NCBI GenBank assembly: GCA_014799765.1
Contig: JAAVHK010000089.1
Span: 1-19,644 of the forward strand
Reading direction: 5' to 3'
Origin: Ruminococcus sp.
GTDB lineage: Bacteria; Bacillota; Clostridia; Oscillospirales; Ruminococcaceae
Length of the DNA: 19,644 bases
The notes below the pieces were generated by a model that was given only the letters and a program-made list of their open reading frames with translations, did no database searches and was not told the origin of the DNA. Shown here one piece after another: positions 1-6,267 of the stretch. A program made the position numbers and the translations under genes. Numbering within the stretch: the stretch's first letter is position 1; each line of letters begins with the position of its first letter.

Positions 1-241
1 CGCATCGTGAATACAGAAAAGTATCTTCTGAATGGTCATATATTTCACAGGCTTTTTTAAAGTTTTTTCTTGTATCAAGCATATATAGTAATTCGGTCAT
101 AATATCATCAAATGAAAAAATTTCTTCATCAGACTGCTGTGATAAATATGTAATCAAAGGCTTTATAACTTCTTCGTCATTTCCAATCTTATTCCAGTCA
201 CATATTGCCATAATATTTGAAAAAAACTGTTGTTTATTCAT
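1..241 (-). CDS. DUF4240-like protein, 3'-truncated by window edge
   Basis: This is the N-terminal 80 residues of a gene that runs off the left edge, so no stop is visible. The ATG at 241-239 is preceded by an AAGGAG ribosome site at good spacing, and the frame stays open to base 1. Around residues 30-80 there is a helical region with S-x-E-E-I-x-x-F, followed by an E-x-L-Y-x-L-D segment. It ends in S-E-D-T-F-L-Y-S-R-C, which resembles the D-D-S-F-x-Y-F-R core of DUF4240 proteins, a family of unknown function common in Firmicutes and actinomycetes and often found near immunity or defence genes. There is no signal peptide, so it is probably cytoplasmic. It lies 60 nt downstream of the zinc-ribbon membrane protein, and a weak AT-rich hairpin separates the two. 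The family call rests on motif resemblance only. Confidence 0.6.
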   Translation of the reverse strand, partial: MNKQQFFSNIMAICDWNKIGNDEEVIKPLITYLSQQSDEEIFSFDDIMTELLYMLDTRKNFKKACEIYDHSEDTFLYSRC

Positions 242-264
242 TTATATTCTCTCCTTATGCACAA

Positions 265-299
265 AAATTAAACGTTTTTATAACGATAAGGTTTAATTT
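265..299 (-). terminator. weak AT-rich hairpin, possible terminator
   Basis: The 9-bp arms at 265-273 and 291-299 are perfectly complementary (AAATTAAAC/GTTTAATTT). Read on the minus strand, a short T-run follows. The stem has a single G-C pair, so termination would be weak. It lies just after the stop of the 302-901 gene and before the ribosome site of the next gene, so read-through is plausible. Confidence 0.3.
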
Positions 300-301
300 G
301 G

Positions 302-901
302 TTATGGGTTGCAGTTGCCACACGGTGAATAACCTTGTGCAATTGCCTCATCTCTCGTACCGTAAAATGCTTTTCTGTTTTTGGAGTTCATTTGTGTAAC
401 GCTGTCGCAATCAGGTTTATGAAATTTTTTCCGATATGTATTCAGATAATATGTAATTACTTCCGCCTGTGCAGTCTGTATAACCGGCTGTGTTGTAGTG
501 ACCTGCTCCGGAGTTTTAATTGTTTTAGTTGTTTTAACCGATGTGGTTTGTTCAGTAGTCGTAAATGTTTCAGTTTGTACAGTAGATGTAGTCTGTTGTG
601 TATGCGTCATAACCGCTGAATTATCCGTATGTGAATTATCTTCCGGAGACAGTACATATATAGCAGTACCGGCAACAATCAGTATAGCAACTATAATCAG
701 ACATAATATTATGATAATAGTCTTGTAGTTTATAATTTTTGATTCGGCAGAATTATAATTATCCGGATTATTGATTCTCCTGTTTATTTCCCGACAGTTT
801 TTACATCTTTTCGGGATATTCAGATTTTTACTTCTGAAGTATTCGATTTCTGAAGCAGTTATTTCAAACTCCTTATGACATTGTTTACATATAATTTTCA
901 T
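302..901 (-). CDS. zinc-ribbon membrane protein with C-terminal Cys/His zinc motif
   Basis: This protein of about 199 residues is of unknown function. The N-terminus (residues 1-40) carries C-x2-C, then P-K-R-C-x2-C, in the pattern of the probable zinc-ribbon family zf-trcl (K-x-L-x-C-K-x-C...F-x-x-K-G...P-K-R-C). A hydrophobic stretch at about residues 60-83 is one membrane span. A Thr-rich, low-complexity linker of about 60 residues follows, then a C-terminal module with F-H-K-P-D-C, then about 30 residues, then C-G-N-C-N-P. That tail matches the Ada-like zinc-binding tail found on many Firmicutes surface proteins and nucleases. The likely topology is ribbon inside, linker and tail outside. 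An in-frame ATG at 922 lacks a ribosome site. The ATG at 901 has a GAAAG upstream, and the ribbon starts immediately after it, so I prefer 901. No clear promoter was found upstream. Confidence 0.75.
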   Translation of the reverse strand: MKIICKQCHKEFEITASEIEYFRSKNLNIPKRCKNCREINRRINNPDNYNSAESKIINYKTIIIILCLIIVAILIVAGTAIYVLSPEDNSHTDNSAVMTHTQQTTSTVQTETFTTTEQTTSVKTTKTIKTPEQVTTTQPVIQTAQAEVITYYLNTYRKKFHKPDCDSVTQMNSKNRKAFYGTRDEAIAQGYSPCGNCNP

Positions 902-922
902 AATATTTTTACTTTCTTTCAT

Positions 923-1110
923 AATAAAATAATAATCCGGAACAGGTGTAATATTTGTGCAATACGCTGTATCGGTCTATAATGGAAAACACCAGTAATT
1001 ACCGTCAATATGTACAAAAAAACGGTATTTTCAAAACTATAAAGTTTAATATATTAATTTTATAGCATTATAAATAACTGTACGGAAAAAAATCCGTACA
1101 GTTATAATAA
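923..1110. other. AT-rich intergenic region
   Basis: This gap holds the mrp-operon terminator (1074-1105). A TTGACG-like element near 1015 (minus strand) has no well-spaced -10, so I could not assign a promoter for the zinc-ribbon gene. I see no RNA gene here. Confidence 0.5.
1074..1105 (-). terminator. hairpin terminator of the fhs-mrp operon
   Basis: The 13-bp perfect inverted repeat has arms 1074-1086 and 1093-1105 and a 6-nt loop, and lies 5 nt after the mrp stop. The tract after the stem on the minus strand is AT-rich (TTATAAT) rather than a clean T-run, so it is a good hairpin but an imperfect intrinsic terminator. Confidence 0.6.
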
Positions 1111-1932
1111 TCAGAGTTTTTCTATAGCATCTACGGCATTTTCCAACCAGTTGCCCTCGAAAAGTTCTATAGTTCCGTTATCACAGAGTTTTGCAAGTTC
1201 TGTACATACCGGAAGTTTAGCAAGTACCGGAATACCGTATTTTTCCGCTACCTCGTCGACATGGCTTTCACCAAATACATTTATCTTCTTACCACAGTCC
1301 GGACACTCGTAATAACTCATATTTTCGATAATTCCAATAATCGGAATATCCATCATCTGAGCCATTTTAACAGCTTTTCCGACTATCATTGAAACAAGTT
1401 CCTGCGGTGACGTTACAATAACTATACCGTCAACCGGCAGTGACTGGAAAACTGTAAGCGGTACATCACCAGTTCCGGGGGGCATATCTACAAATAAATA
1501 GTCATCTTTCCAAATAACGTCAGTCCAGAACTGCTTTACCGTTCCGGCGATTATTGGACCTCTCCATACAACCGGTGCTGTTTCGTCTTCAAGCAGAATG
1601 TTTATTGACATTACATCAACACCCATTTTGCTTTTTTTCGGGAAAATACCACTTTCGCATACATCCGGTGAACCGTGTACGCCGAAAGCAGTCGGCACTG
1701 ACGGTCCAGTTATATCGGCGTCGAGAATACCGACGTTTTTATTTCTTCTGTGCATACTTACCGCCAACAGTGAGGAAATCATAGTTTTTCCGACACCGCC
1801 CTTACCGCTGACGATTCCTATAACCTTACCTATTTCACTCATAGCGTTAGGCTTTTCGAGAAAACTTTGTGGCTTATTGCAGTTACCGGCACTCGCACAG
1901 CCTGAACAATCGTTATTGCATTCGTTTGACAT
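1111..1932 (-). CDS. mrp: Mrp/NBP35-family iron-sulfur carrier ATPase
   Basis: This is a 273-residue P-loop ATPase of the Mrp/ApbC/NBP35 family, which carries and delivers Fe-S clusters in the cytoplasm. The deviant Walker A G-K-G-G-V-G-K-T lies at residues 43-50, followed by D-A-D-I-T-G-P-S-V-P (switch I) and V-D-M-P-P-G-T-G-D (Walker B region). The conserved C-P-D-C near residues 210-213 is the bridging cluster site of the dimer. The N-terminus adds four cysteines (5, 9, 12 and 18; C-x3-C-x2-C-x5-C), like the N-terminal cluster motif of NBP35-type proteins. A GTG at 1941 is also in frame, but it abuts the AAGGAG; the ATG at 1932 sits 8 nt after that ribosome site and is preferred. It is the last gene of the fhs operon, 18 nt after upp. 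Confidence 0.95.
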   Translation of the reverse strand: MSNECNNDCSGCASAGNCNKPQSFLEKPNAMSEIGKVIGIVSGKGGVGKTMISSLLAVSMHRRNKNVGILDADITGPSVPTAFGVHGSPDVCESGIFPKKSKMGVDVMSINILLEDETAPVVWRGPIIAGTVKQFWTDVIWKDDYLFVDMPPGTGDVPLTVFQSLPVDGIVIVTSPQELVSMIVGKAVKMAQMMDIPIIGIIENMSYYECPDCGKKINVFGESHVDEVAEKYGIPVLAKLPVCTELAKLCDNGTIELFEGNWLENAVDAIEKL

Positions 1933-1950
1933 TTTAAACACTCCTTATAA

Positions 1951-2580
1951 TTATTTTGTACCGAACATTCTGTCACCGGCGTCACCTATACCTGGTACTA
2001 TGAATTTATCTTCATTCAGACATTTATCTTCCGCACCGGCGTATATCTCGACATCAGGGTGTGCGGTCTGTACAGCCTCGACACCCTCCGGAGAACAGAT
2101 GATACACATAAACTTTATATGCTTTACTCCGAGTTTTTTGAGTTCGTCTATAGCTACACAGGCGGAATATCCTGTAGCAAGCATAGGGTCAATAATAATG
2201 CAGTCTCTTTCGGCTACGTCGTCCGGAAGTTTCGCATAGTACTTGACTGCCTGATGTGTTTCAGGGTCTCTGAACAGTCCGATATGTCCGATTTTGGCAG
2301 CCGGTACAAGTGCGGTTACGCCCTCTACCATACCGAGACCTGCTCTCAGAATCGGTACAAAAGCGAGTTTTCTTCCTGAAATGATTTTTGTCTTTGCGAC
2401 TGCTACCGGCGTTTCAAGTTCGATTTCCTTTAAAGGCAAATCACGTGTAGCCTCGTAACATATAAACATAGCAGTTTCCGAAACAAGTTCCCTGAACTCC
2501 TTTGAACCGGTGTTCTTGTCTCTCATAAGTGAAATTTTATGCTGAACAAGTGGGTGGTCAATAATGTGTAAAGCTCCCAT
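1951..2580 (-). CDS. upp: uracil phosphoribosyltransferase
   Basis: At 209 residues this is the usual length for UPRTase, which makes UMP from uracil and PRPP in pyrimidine salvage. The PRPP loop reads I-I-I-D-P-M-L-A-T-G-Y-S at about residues 128-139. A Tyr stands where many homologues have a second Gly, which is an ordinary variation. The uracil-binding C-terminus P-G-I-G-D-A-G-D-R-M-F-G-T is intact, and R-A-G-L-G-M lies near residue 80. The ATG at 2580 has an AAAGGAGG 9 nt upstream. The gene sits 34 nt downstream of rpiB and 18 nt upstream of mrp in the same operon. Confidence 0.97.
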   Translation of the reverse strand: MGALHIIDHPLVQHKISLMRDKNTGSKEFRELVSETAMFICYEATRDLPLKEIELETPVAVAKTKIISGRKLAFVPILRAGLGMVEGVTALVPAAKIGHIGLFRDPETHQAVKYYAKLPDDVAERDCIIIDPMLATGYSACVAIDELKKLGVKHIKFMCIICSPEGVEAVQTAHPDVEIYAGAEDKCLNEDKFIVPGIGDAGDRMFGTK

Positions 2581-2614
2581 AATTCAGTACCTCCTTTATA
2601 TTTTAACCTGATTA

Positions 2615-3304
2615 TTACAGATTATTATTTTCTATATCGGTGATAAGGTCAATTCTCCGCTGATGTCTGCCACCCTCAAAACCGGTAGTCAGGAAAATTT
2701 CAGCGAGTTCCACAGCGAGACCGTTTCCGATAACTCTTGCACCCATGCACATAACATTAGCGTCATTGTGCAGACGTGTGAATTTTGCGGAAAATGAATC
2801 CGAACACAGTGCAGACCTTATACCTTTTATCTTGTTTGATGCCATTGACATTCCTATACCAGTACCGCATATCAGTATACCCTTTTCGCAGTTACCGGAA
2901 ATTATCTCGTCGCATACTGCCTTTGCGATTACCGGATAATCACATGGCTGACCATCCGTACCCATATCCTTGAATTCAAAACCTTTTTCCTTAAGTGCTT
3001 CAATGACAGCTTTTTTCATATCCACACCGGCGTGGTCACAACCTATTGCAATCATTTTATAACCCTCCCATTTCATTGGTATTATATGATTTTTATTTTT
3101 CATATCAGAAATAATCCTGTCTGCTATTTCTTCAGCGGAACAGTTATCATCAAGCCCGACTAAATCGCACCAGTAAATATAATCCGAAACATTTACAAGA
3201 CCTGTTTCCTTTTCCAGTACGTCAAGCCAGTAATCATTATCTTCCTCTGAAAATTCACAATCGCATATTTTTCTGACAGTTTCACGGATTTCAGATTCTG
3301 TCAT
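2615..3304 (-). CDS. rpiB: ribose-5-phosphate isomerase B with N-terminal immunity-like extension
   Basis: The 229-residue frame has two parts. Residues 84-229 are a complete RpiB, which interconverts ribose-5-P and ribulose-5-P in the pentose phosphate pathway. It shows C-D-H-A-G near its start, the catalytic Cys in I-C-G-T-G-I-G (Cys63 of RpiB numbering), L-H-N-D-A-N (His96) and G-A-R-V-I-G. Residues 1-83 resemble E-type colicin/pyocin immunity proteins (see the separate entry). Frame and sequence are continuous, with no stop between the parts. Two starts are credible: the ATG at 3304, with GGAGG 10 nt upstream and overlapping the tsaB stop (ATGA), and the ATG at 3055, with GGGAGG 8 nt upstream, which would give a normal 146-residue RpiB. 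Both a fusion and a free RpiB may be made. RpiB is certain; the meaning of the extension is not. Confidence 0.95.
   Translation of the reverse strand: MTESEIRETVRKICDCEFSEEDNDYWLDVLEKETGLVNVSDYIYWCDLVGLDDNCSAEEIADRIISDMKNKNHIIPMKWEGYKMIAIGCDHAGVDMKKAVIEALKEKGFEFKDMGTDGQPCDYPVIAKAVCDEIISGNCEKGILICGTGIGMSMASNKIKGIRSALCSDSFSAKFTRLHNDANVMCMGARVIGNGLAVELAEIFLTTGFEGGRHQRRIDLITDIENNNL
3053..3073 (-). promoter_or_regulatory. internal ribosome site and start for free RpiB
   Basis: Inside the fused frame, GGGAGG stands 8 nt before the ATG at 3055, exactly where normal RpiB begins. The codons Trp-Glu-Gly of the fusion are this ribosome site read through, which suggests the fusion arose by loss of the upstream gene's stop. 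Confidence 0.6.
3056..3304 (-). other. colicin/pyocin immunity-like domain fused to RpiB
   Basis: This 83-residue N-terminal part is about the full length of an Im2/Im9-type DNase immunity protein. It has T-E-S-E at the start, V-R-K-I-C, an acidic S-E-E-D, L-E-K-E-T-G, then N-V-S-D-Y-I-Y-W, then S-A-E-E-I and a closing helix. Im9 has the same order: T-E-A-E, I-C-N-A-D, S-E-E, F-E-E-M-T-E, S-G-S-D-L-I-Y-Y and S-P-S-G-I-V. The Asp and first Tyr that contact the DNase in Im9 (S-D-x-I-Y) align; the second Tyr is Trp here. No nuclease toxin partner lies in the window. The comparison is from memory of the family, without a search. Confidence 0.6.
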
Positions 3305-3987
3305 CTGTTTTTTTCCTCCAAATCCTTTTCCGCCTTTACTTTCTGTAAATACGATACCTCCAGTTTATCGGGTGAAATTTCATTTTCCGAAAGTGATGCG
3401 ATACATATTCCGCAGGCGTTCTGTAATCTGCTTTGCGGTGGTGCTATGAATAACCTTGGCGACTGGTAATCACTGAAAAAATCGCCTGCTCCGTCACCGC
3501 ATAGTAGTACGTCCGTACCGTTAAATGCAAGAAATTCGGCTAATTCGTCACGGCTTATAATGGATTCTTCGCAAATACTCTCCAGTGAATAGCCGTCACT
3601 TCTGTATGAGCAGGTGTAAACCAGTTCGCCACGTGCTTTCATTACGGCACATATAGTACCGTGAAATGCTACATTATTATATGCAAGTCCTTTCAGCGTG
3701 GAAACTCCGATACATTTACAGTCCAGTGCGAAACACATAGCCTTTACTCCGGCAACGCCTATTCTCAGACCGGTATATGACCCCGGACCATTTGCAACAG
3801 CTATTCTGTCAATATCGGACATATTTTTTCCGACATCTGATAGCATATTCTTTATCATAGGCATTATAACCTGTGAATGCGTTTTCTGAGTATACAGAGT
3901 GCTTTCAGCCAGAAAAGTTTCCGTTTTGGTATCGAACAGTGCGGAAGATGCAGTTTTCCCCGATGTATCAATGCCGAGTATCAACAA
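3301..3987 (-). CDS. tsaB: tRNA t6A biosynthesis protein TsaB
   Basis: This 228-residue ASKHA-fold protein is the TsaD partner in making threonylcarbamoyl-adenosine-37 of ANN-decoding tRNAs. The start G-I-D-T-S-G-K-T-A-S-S-A-L is followed by T-H-S-Q near residue 37. The signature V-A-N-G-P-G-S-Y-T-G-L-R-I-G, at about residues 64-77, is the TsaB hallmark. The start is a TTG (3987 or the adjacent 3984) preceded by GGTGGTG and overlapping the tsaE stop, so translation is probably coupled. The stop overlaps the next start as ATGA. The usual neighbours rimI and tsaD are not adjacent; the operon continues into rpiB instead. Confidence 0.95.
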   Translation of the reverse strand: MLILGIDTSGKTASSALFDTKTETFLAESTLYTQKTHSQVIMPMIKNMLSDVGKNMSDIDRIAVANGPGSYTGLRIGVAGVKAMCFALDCKCIGVSTLKGLAYNNVAFHGTICAVMKARGELVYTCSYRSDGYSLESICEESIISRDELAEFLAFNGTDVLLCGDGAGDFFSDYQSPRLFIAPPQSRLQNACGICIASLSENEISPDKLEVSYLQKVKAEKDLEEKNR

Positions 3988-4409
3988 AATCTTTCACCAC
4001 CTTCGATAATAATTTCCCTGTCGGTTTCGTTTATGACGTTTATCGTTATATTTATAGTATTTTCCGGCAGAAAGTCGATAATATTTTCTGACCACTCAAT
4101 AACAGCGATATTATCTTCAAACGGATAATCAAAAAATCCGGTTGATTCAAGTCCCTCTTCCGTCTGTATGCGGTACATATCGAAGTGATACAGCGTTATA
4201 TTTTTTCCCTGATATTCGTTGACAAGGGCAAACGTCGGTGAAGATACACAGTCACCAAGTCCGAGACCGGTTGCAAGTCCTCTTGTGAAAGTAGTCTTAC
4301 CTGCTCCGAGACCGCCTTTATATATAATCATATCGCCTTCCTGTAATTTTTTACCTATTTTTTCAGCGACTTTAATAGTTTCTTCCGGTGTGTGTGTGAT
4401 AACTCTCAT
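3981..4409 (-). CDS. tsaE: tRNA t6A biosynthesis ATPase TsaE
   Basis: This 142-residue P-loop ATPase acts with TsaB and TsaD in t6A tRNA modification. Walker A G-G-L-G-A-G-K-T-T lies at residues 32-40, followed by the family motif S-S-P-T-F-A-L-V-N-E-Y. Further on are Y-H-F-D-M-Y-R and the V-I-E-W-S-E segment typical of TsaE. The frame can be opened further upstream at a TTG (4451), but that lies inside fhs and would add residues unlike the family. The ATG at 4409, 1 nt after the fhs stop and with GGGG about 10 nt upstream, gives the normal length. Its last bases overlap the TTG start of tsaB. Confidence 0.95.
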   Translation of the reverse strand: MRVITHTPEETIKVAEKIGKKLQEGDMIIYKGGLGAGKTTFTRGLATGLGLGDCVSSPTFALVNEYQGKNITLYHFDMYRIQTEEGLESTGFFDYPFEDNIAVIEWSENIIDFLPENTINITINVINETDREIIIEGGERFC

Positions 4410-4410
4410 A

Positions 4411-6084
4411 TCAGAAAAGCCCCGTAATATTACCGTTTTCGTCGCAGTCAATGTTAAATGCCGACGGTTTTTTCGGTAAGCCTGGCATAGTGAGAATATC
4501 GCCGGTATAGATTACTATGAAACCTGCTCCGGCAGAAAGTTTAGCATCACGGACCGTTATTTTAAAGTTTTCAGGTTTTCCGAGTAATGCCGGATTATCA
4601 GACAGTGAATACTGAGTTTTTGCGATACATACAGGTAACTGTCCGAAACCTATACTTTCGATTTCCTTGATAGCTTTTTCAGCCTGTGCGGTATATATAA
4701 CGCCGTCTGCACGGTATATTTCACGGGCGATAATTTCTGTTTTTTCCTTTACGGAAAGTTTTTCGTCATAGATAGGTCTGAAATTGTTTTCTGTTTCGGA
4801 ATCAATTACAGTACATACTTTTTCAGCGAGGTCAATACCACCCTCACCGCCTTTTGCAAAGACTTCGCACATAGAGACTTCAACACCCATTTCAGCACAG
4901 AAATCTTCTATGAATTTAACTTCATTATCAGTATCCGTTCCGAACCTGTTTATTGCAACCACAACAGGTACGTTATATTTCTGCATATTCTCGATATGGG
5001 TTTTTAAGTTTACGATACCTTTTTCCAGTGCCGGTACATTTTCCGCTGAAAGTTCAGCAATTGCGACACCGCCGTTATATTTCAAGGCTCTTATAGTCGC
5101 AACGAGTACCACACATGACGGCTTTAAATTACCGTATCTGCACTTTATATCAAAGAATTTTTCCGCACCTAAATCAGAACCGAAACCGGCTTCTGTAATG
5201 CAGTAGTCGCCGAGTTTGAGGGCAAGTTTAGTAGCTCTCAACGAGTTACAACCGTGTGCAATATTCGCAAAAGGTCCGCCGTGTATGAATGCCGGATTAT
5301 TTTCAAGAGTCTGAACAAGATTAGGTTTAAGAGCGTCTTTAAGAAGTGCAGTCATTGCACCGCATACGCCTAACTGTTCAGCGAATACCGGTACACCGTC
5401 GAGATTATACGCAACGAGAATATTTCCGAGACGTTTTTTCAGGTCTGCAATATCGGAAGCAAGACACAGTATAGCCATTATTTCCGAAGCAACTGTTATA
5501 TTGAATCCGTCTTCACGAGGTACGCCGTTTAACTTCCCACCCAGACCGATAACAATATTTCTTAATGCTCTGTCATTCATATCCATACAGCGTTTAAACA
5601 TAATGCGTCGCTGGTCAATGCGGAGTTCATTTCCCTGCTGGATATGATTATCAATCATCGCACACAGAAGATTATTCGCTGAAGTTATAGCGTGCATATC
5701 TCCGGTGAAGTGCAGGTTTATATCTTCCATAGGTACTACCTGAGCATATCCGCCACCGGCTGCACCGCCTTTTATTCCGAAAACCGGACCTAAAGAGGGT
5801 TCACGAAGTGCAAGTACCGCATTTTTACCGATTCTGCCCATAGCTTCGGCGAGACCGGCACTTACAGTAGTTTTGCCTTCGCCTGCCGGTGTAGGATTTA
5901 TTGCCGTGACAAGTATCAGTTTACCGTCCTGTTTACCGGCAAGTCTGGAATATAACCTTTCCGAAACTTTCGCCTTATAATGTCCGTATGGTTCGAGGTC
6001 ATCGTAATCTATGCCGATTGATTCGGCGATTTCATTAATATATTTCATTTCCGCACCCTGTGCGATTTCTATATCAGATAACAT
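4411..6084 (-). CDS. fhs: formate-tetrahydrofolate ligase
   Basis: At 557 residues this matches the usual length for Fhs, which makes 10-formyl-THF from formate, ATP and THF. It supplies one-carbon units for purines and, in acetogens, feeds the methyl branch of the Wood-Ljungdahl pathway. The ATP loop T-P-A-G-E-G-K-T-T is near residues 65-73. The signature G-I-K-G-G-A-A-G-G-G-Y-A-Q-V-V-P-M-E-D-I-N follows near residue 107. The start at 6084 has AGGAGG immediately upstream; a longer open frame back to 6135 overlaps the promoter and is not used. It is first in the operon, with its own promoter at 6126-6154. I see no other Wood-Ljungdahl gene here, so a biosynthetic role is the safer reading. 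Confidence 0.98.
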   Translation of the reverse strand: MLSDIEIAQGAEMKYINEIAESIGIDYDDLEPYGHYKAKVSERLYSRLAGKQDGKLILVTAINPTPAGEGKTTVSAGLAEAMGRIGKNAVLALREPSLGPVFGIKGGAAGGGYAQVVPMEDINLHFTGDMHAITSANNLLCAMIDNHIQQGNELRIDQRRIMFKRCMDMNDRALRNIVIGLGGKLNGVPREDGFNITVASEIMAILCLASDIADLKKRLGNILVAYNLDGVPVFAEQLGVCGAMTALLKDALKPNLVQTLENNPAFIHGGPFANIAHGCNSLRATKLALKLGDYCITEAGFGSDLGAEKFFDIKCRYGNLKPSCVVLVATIRALKYNGGVAIAELSAENVPALEKGIVNLKTHIENMQKYNVPVVVAINRFGTDTDNEVKFIEDFCAEMGVEVSMCEVFAKGGEGGIDLAEKVCTVIDSETENNFRPIYDEKLSVKEKTEIIAREIYRADGVIYTAQAEKAIKEIESIGFGQLPVCIAKTQYSLSDNPALLGKPENFKITVRDAKLSAGAGFIVIYTGDILTMPGLPKKPSAFNIDCDENGNITGLF

Positions 6085-6125
6085 ATAAACTCCTCCTGAT
6101 TTGAAAATTTTCTGACTACAGTAAT

Positions 6126-6154
6126 ATTCTACCACATATCAGAAATAATTGCAA
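6126..6154 (-). promoter_or_regulatory. sigma-A promoter of the fhs operon
   Basis: Minus strand: -35 TTGCAA (6154-6149), 17-nt spacer, -10 TAGAAT (6131-6126). Transcription would start near 6119, giving a short leader of about 35 nt before fhs. It drives six genes down to 1111. Confidence 0.75.
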
Positions 6155-6169
6155 GTATTAATTTCAGGA

Positions 6170-6198
6170 TTGACAAAACGTTCCGTATATATTATAAT
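6170..6198 (+). promoter_or_regulatory. consensus sigma-A promoter of the symporter gene
   Basis: Perfect TTGACA (6170-6175), 17-nt spacer, TATAAT (6193-6198). Its -35 lies 16 bp from the divergent fhs -35. The leader of about 60 nt holds a 7-bp CTTTAAA hairpin (6211-6217 with 6228-6234) with no T-run after it. Confidence 0.88.
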
Positions 6199-6267
6199 AA
6201 AATTACACTTCTTTAAACTATTAAGGCTTTAAAGCAGTGAATTTTTACAGAATGGAGAAGTTTTTAA

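Noticed and set aside
1015..1060. TTGACG-like element as a promoter for the zinc-ribbon gene
   Set aside because: The nearest TATAGA-like -10 is about 21 nt away, outside the normal spacing range.
1598..2239. 213-residue plus-strand reading frame across mrp and upp
   Set aside because: It runs antisense across two well-identified genes and their junction, so it is a shadow.
4410..4451. Upstream TTG start for tsaE
   Set aside because: It lies within fhs, has no ribosome site, and adds residues not seen in the family; the ATG at 4409 is better.
6211..6234. CTTTAAA hairpin in the symporter leader as a riboswitch or attenuator
   Set aside because: Only 7 AT-rich pairs, no T-run, and too short a leader for a known riboswitch class.
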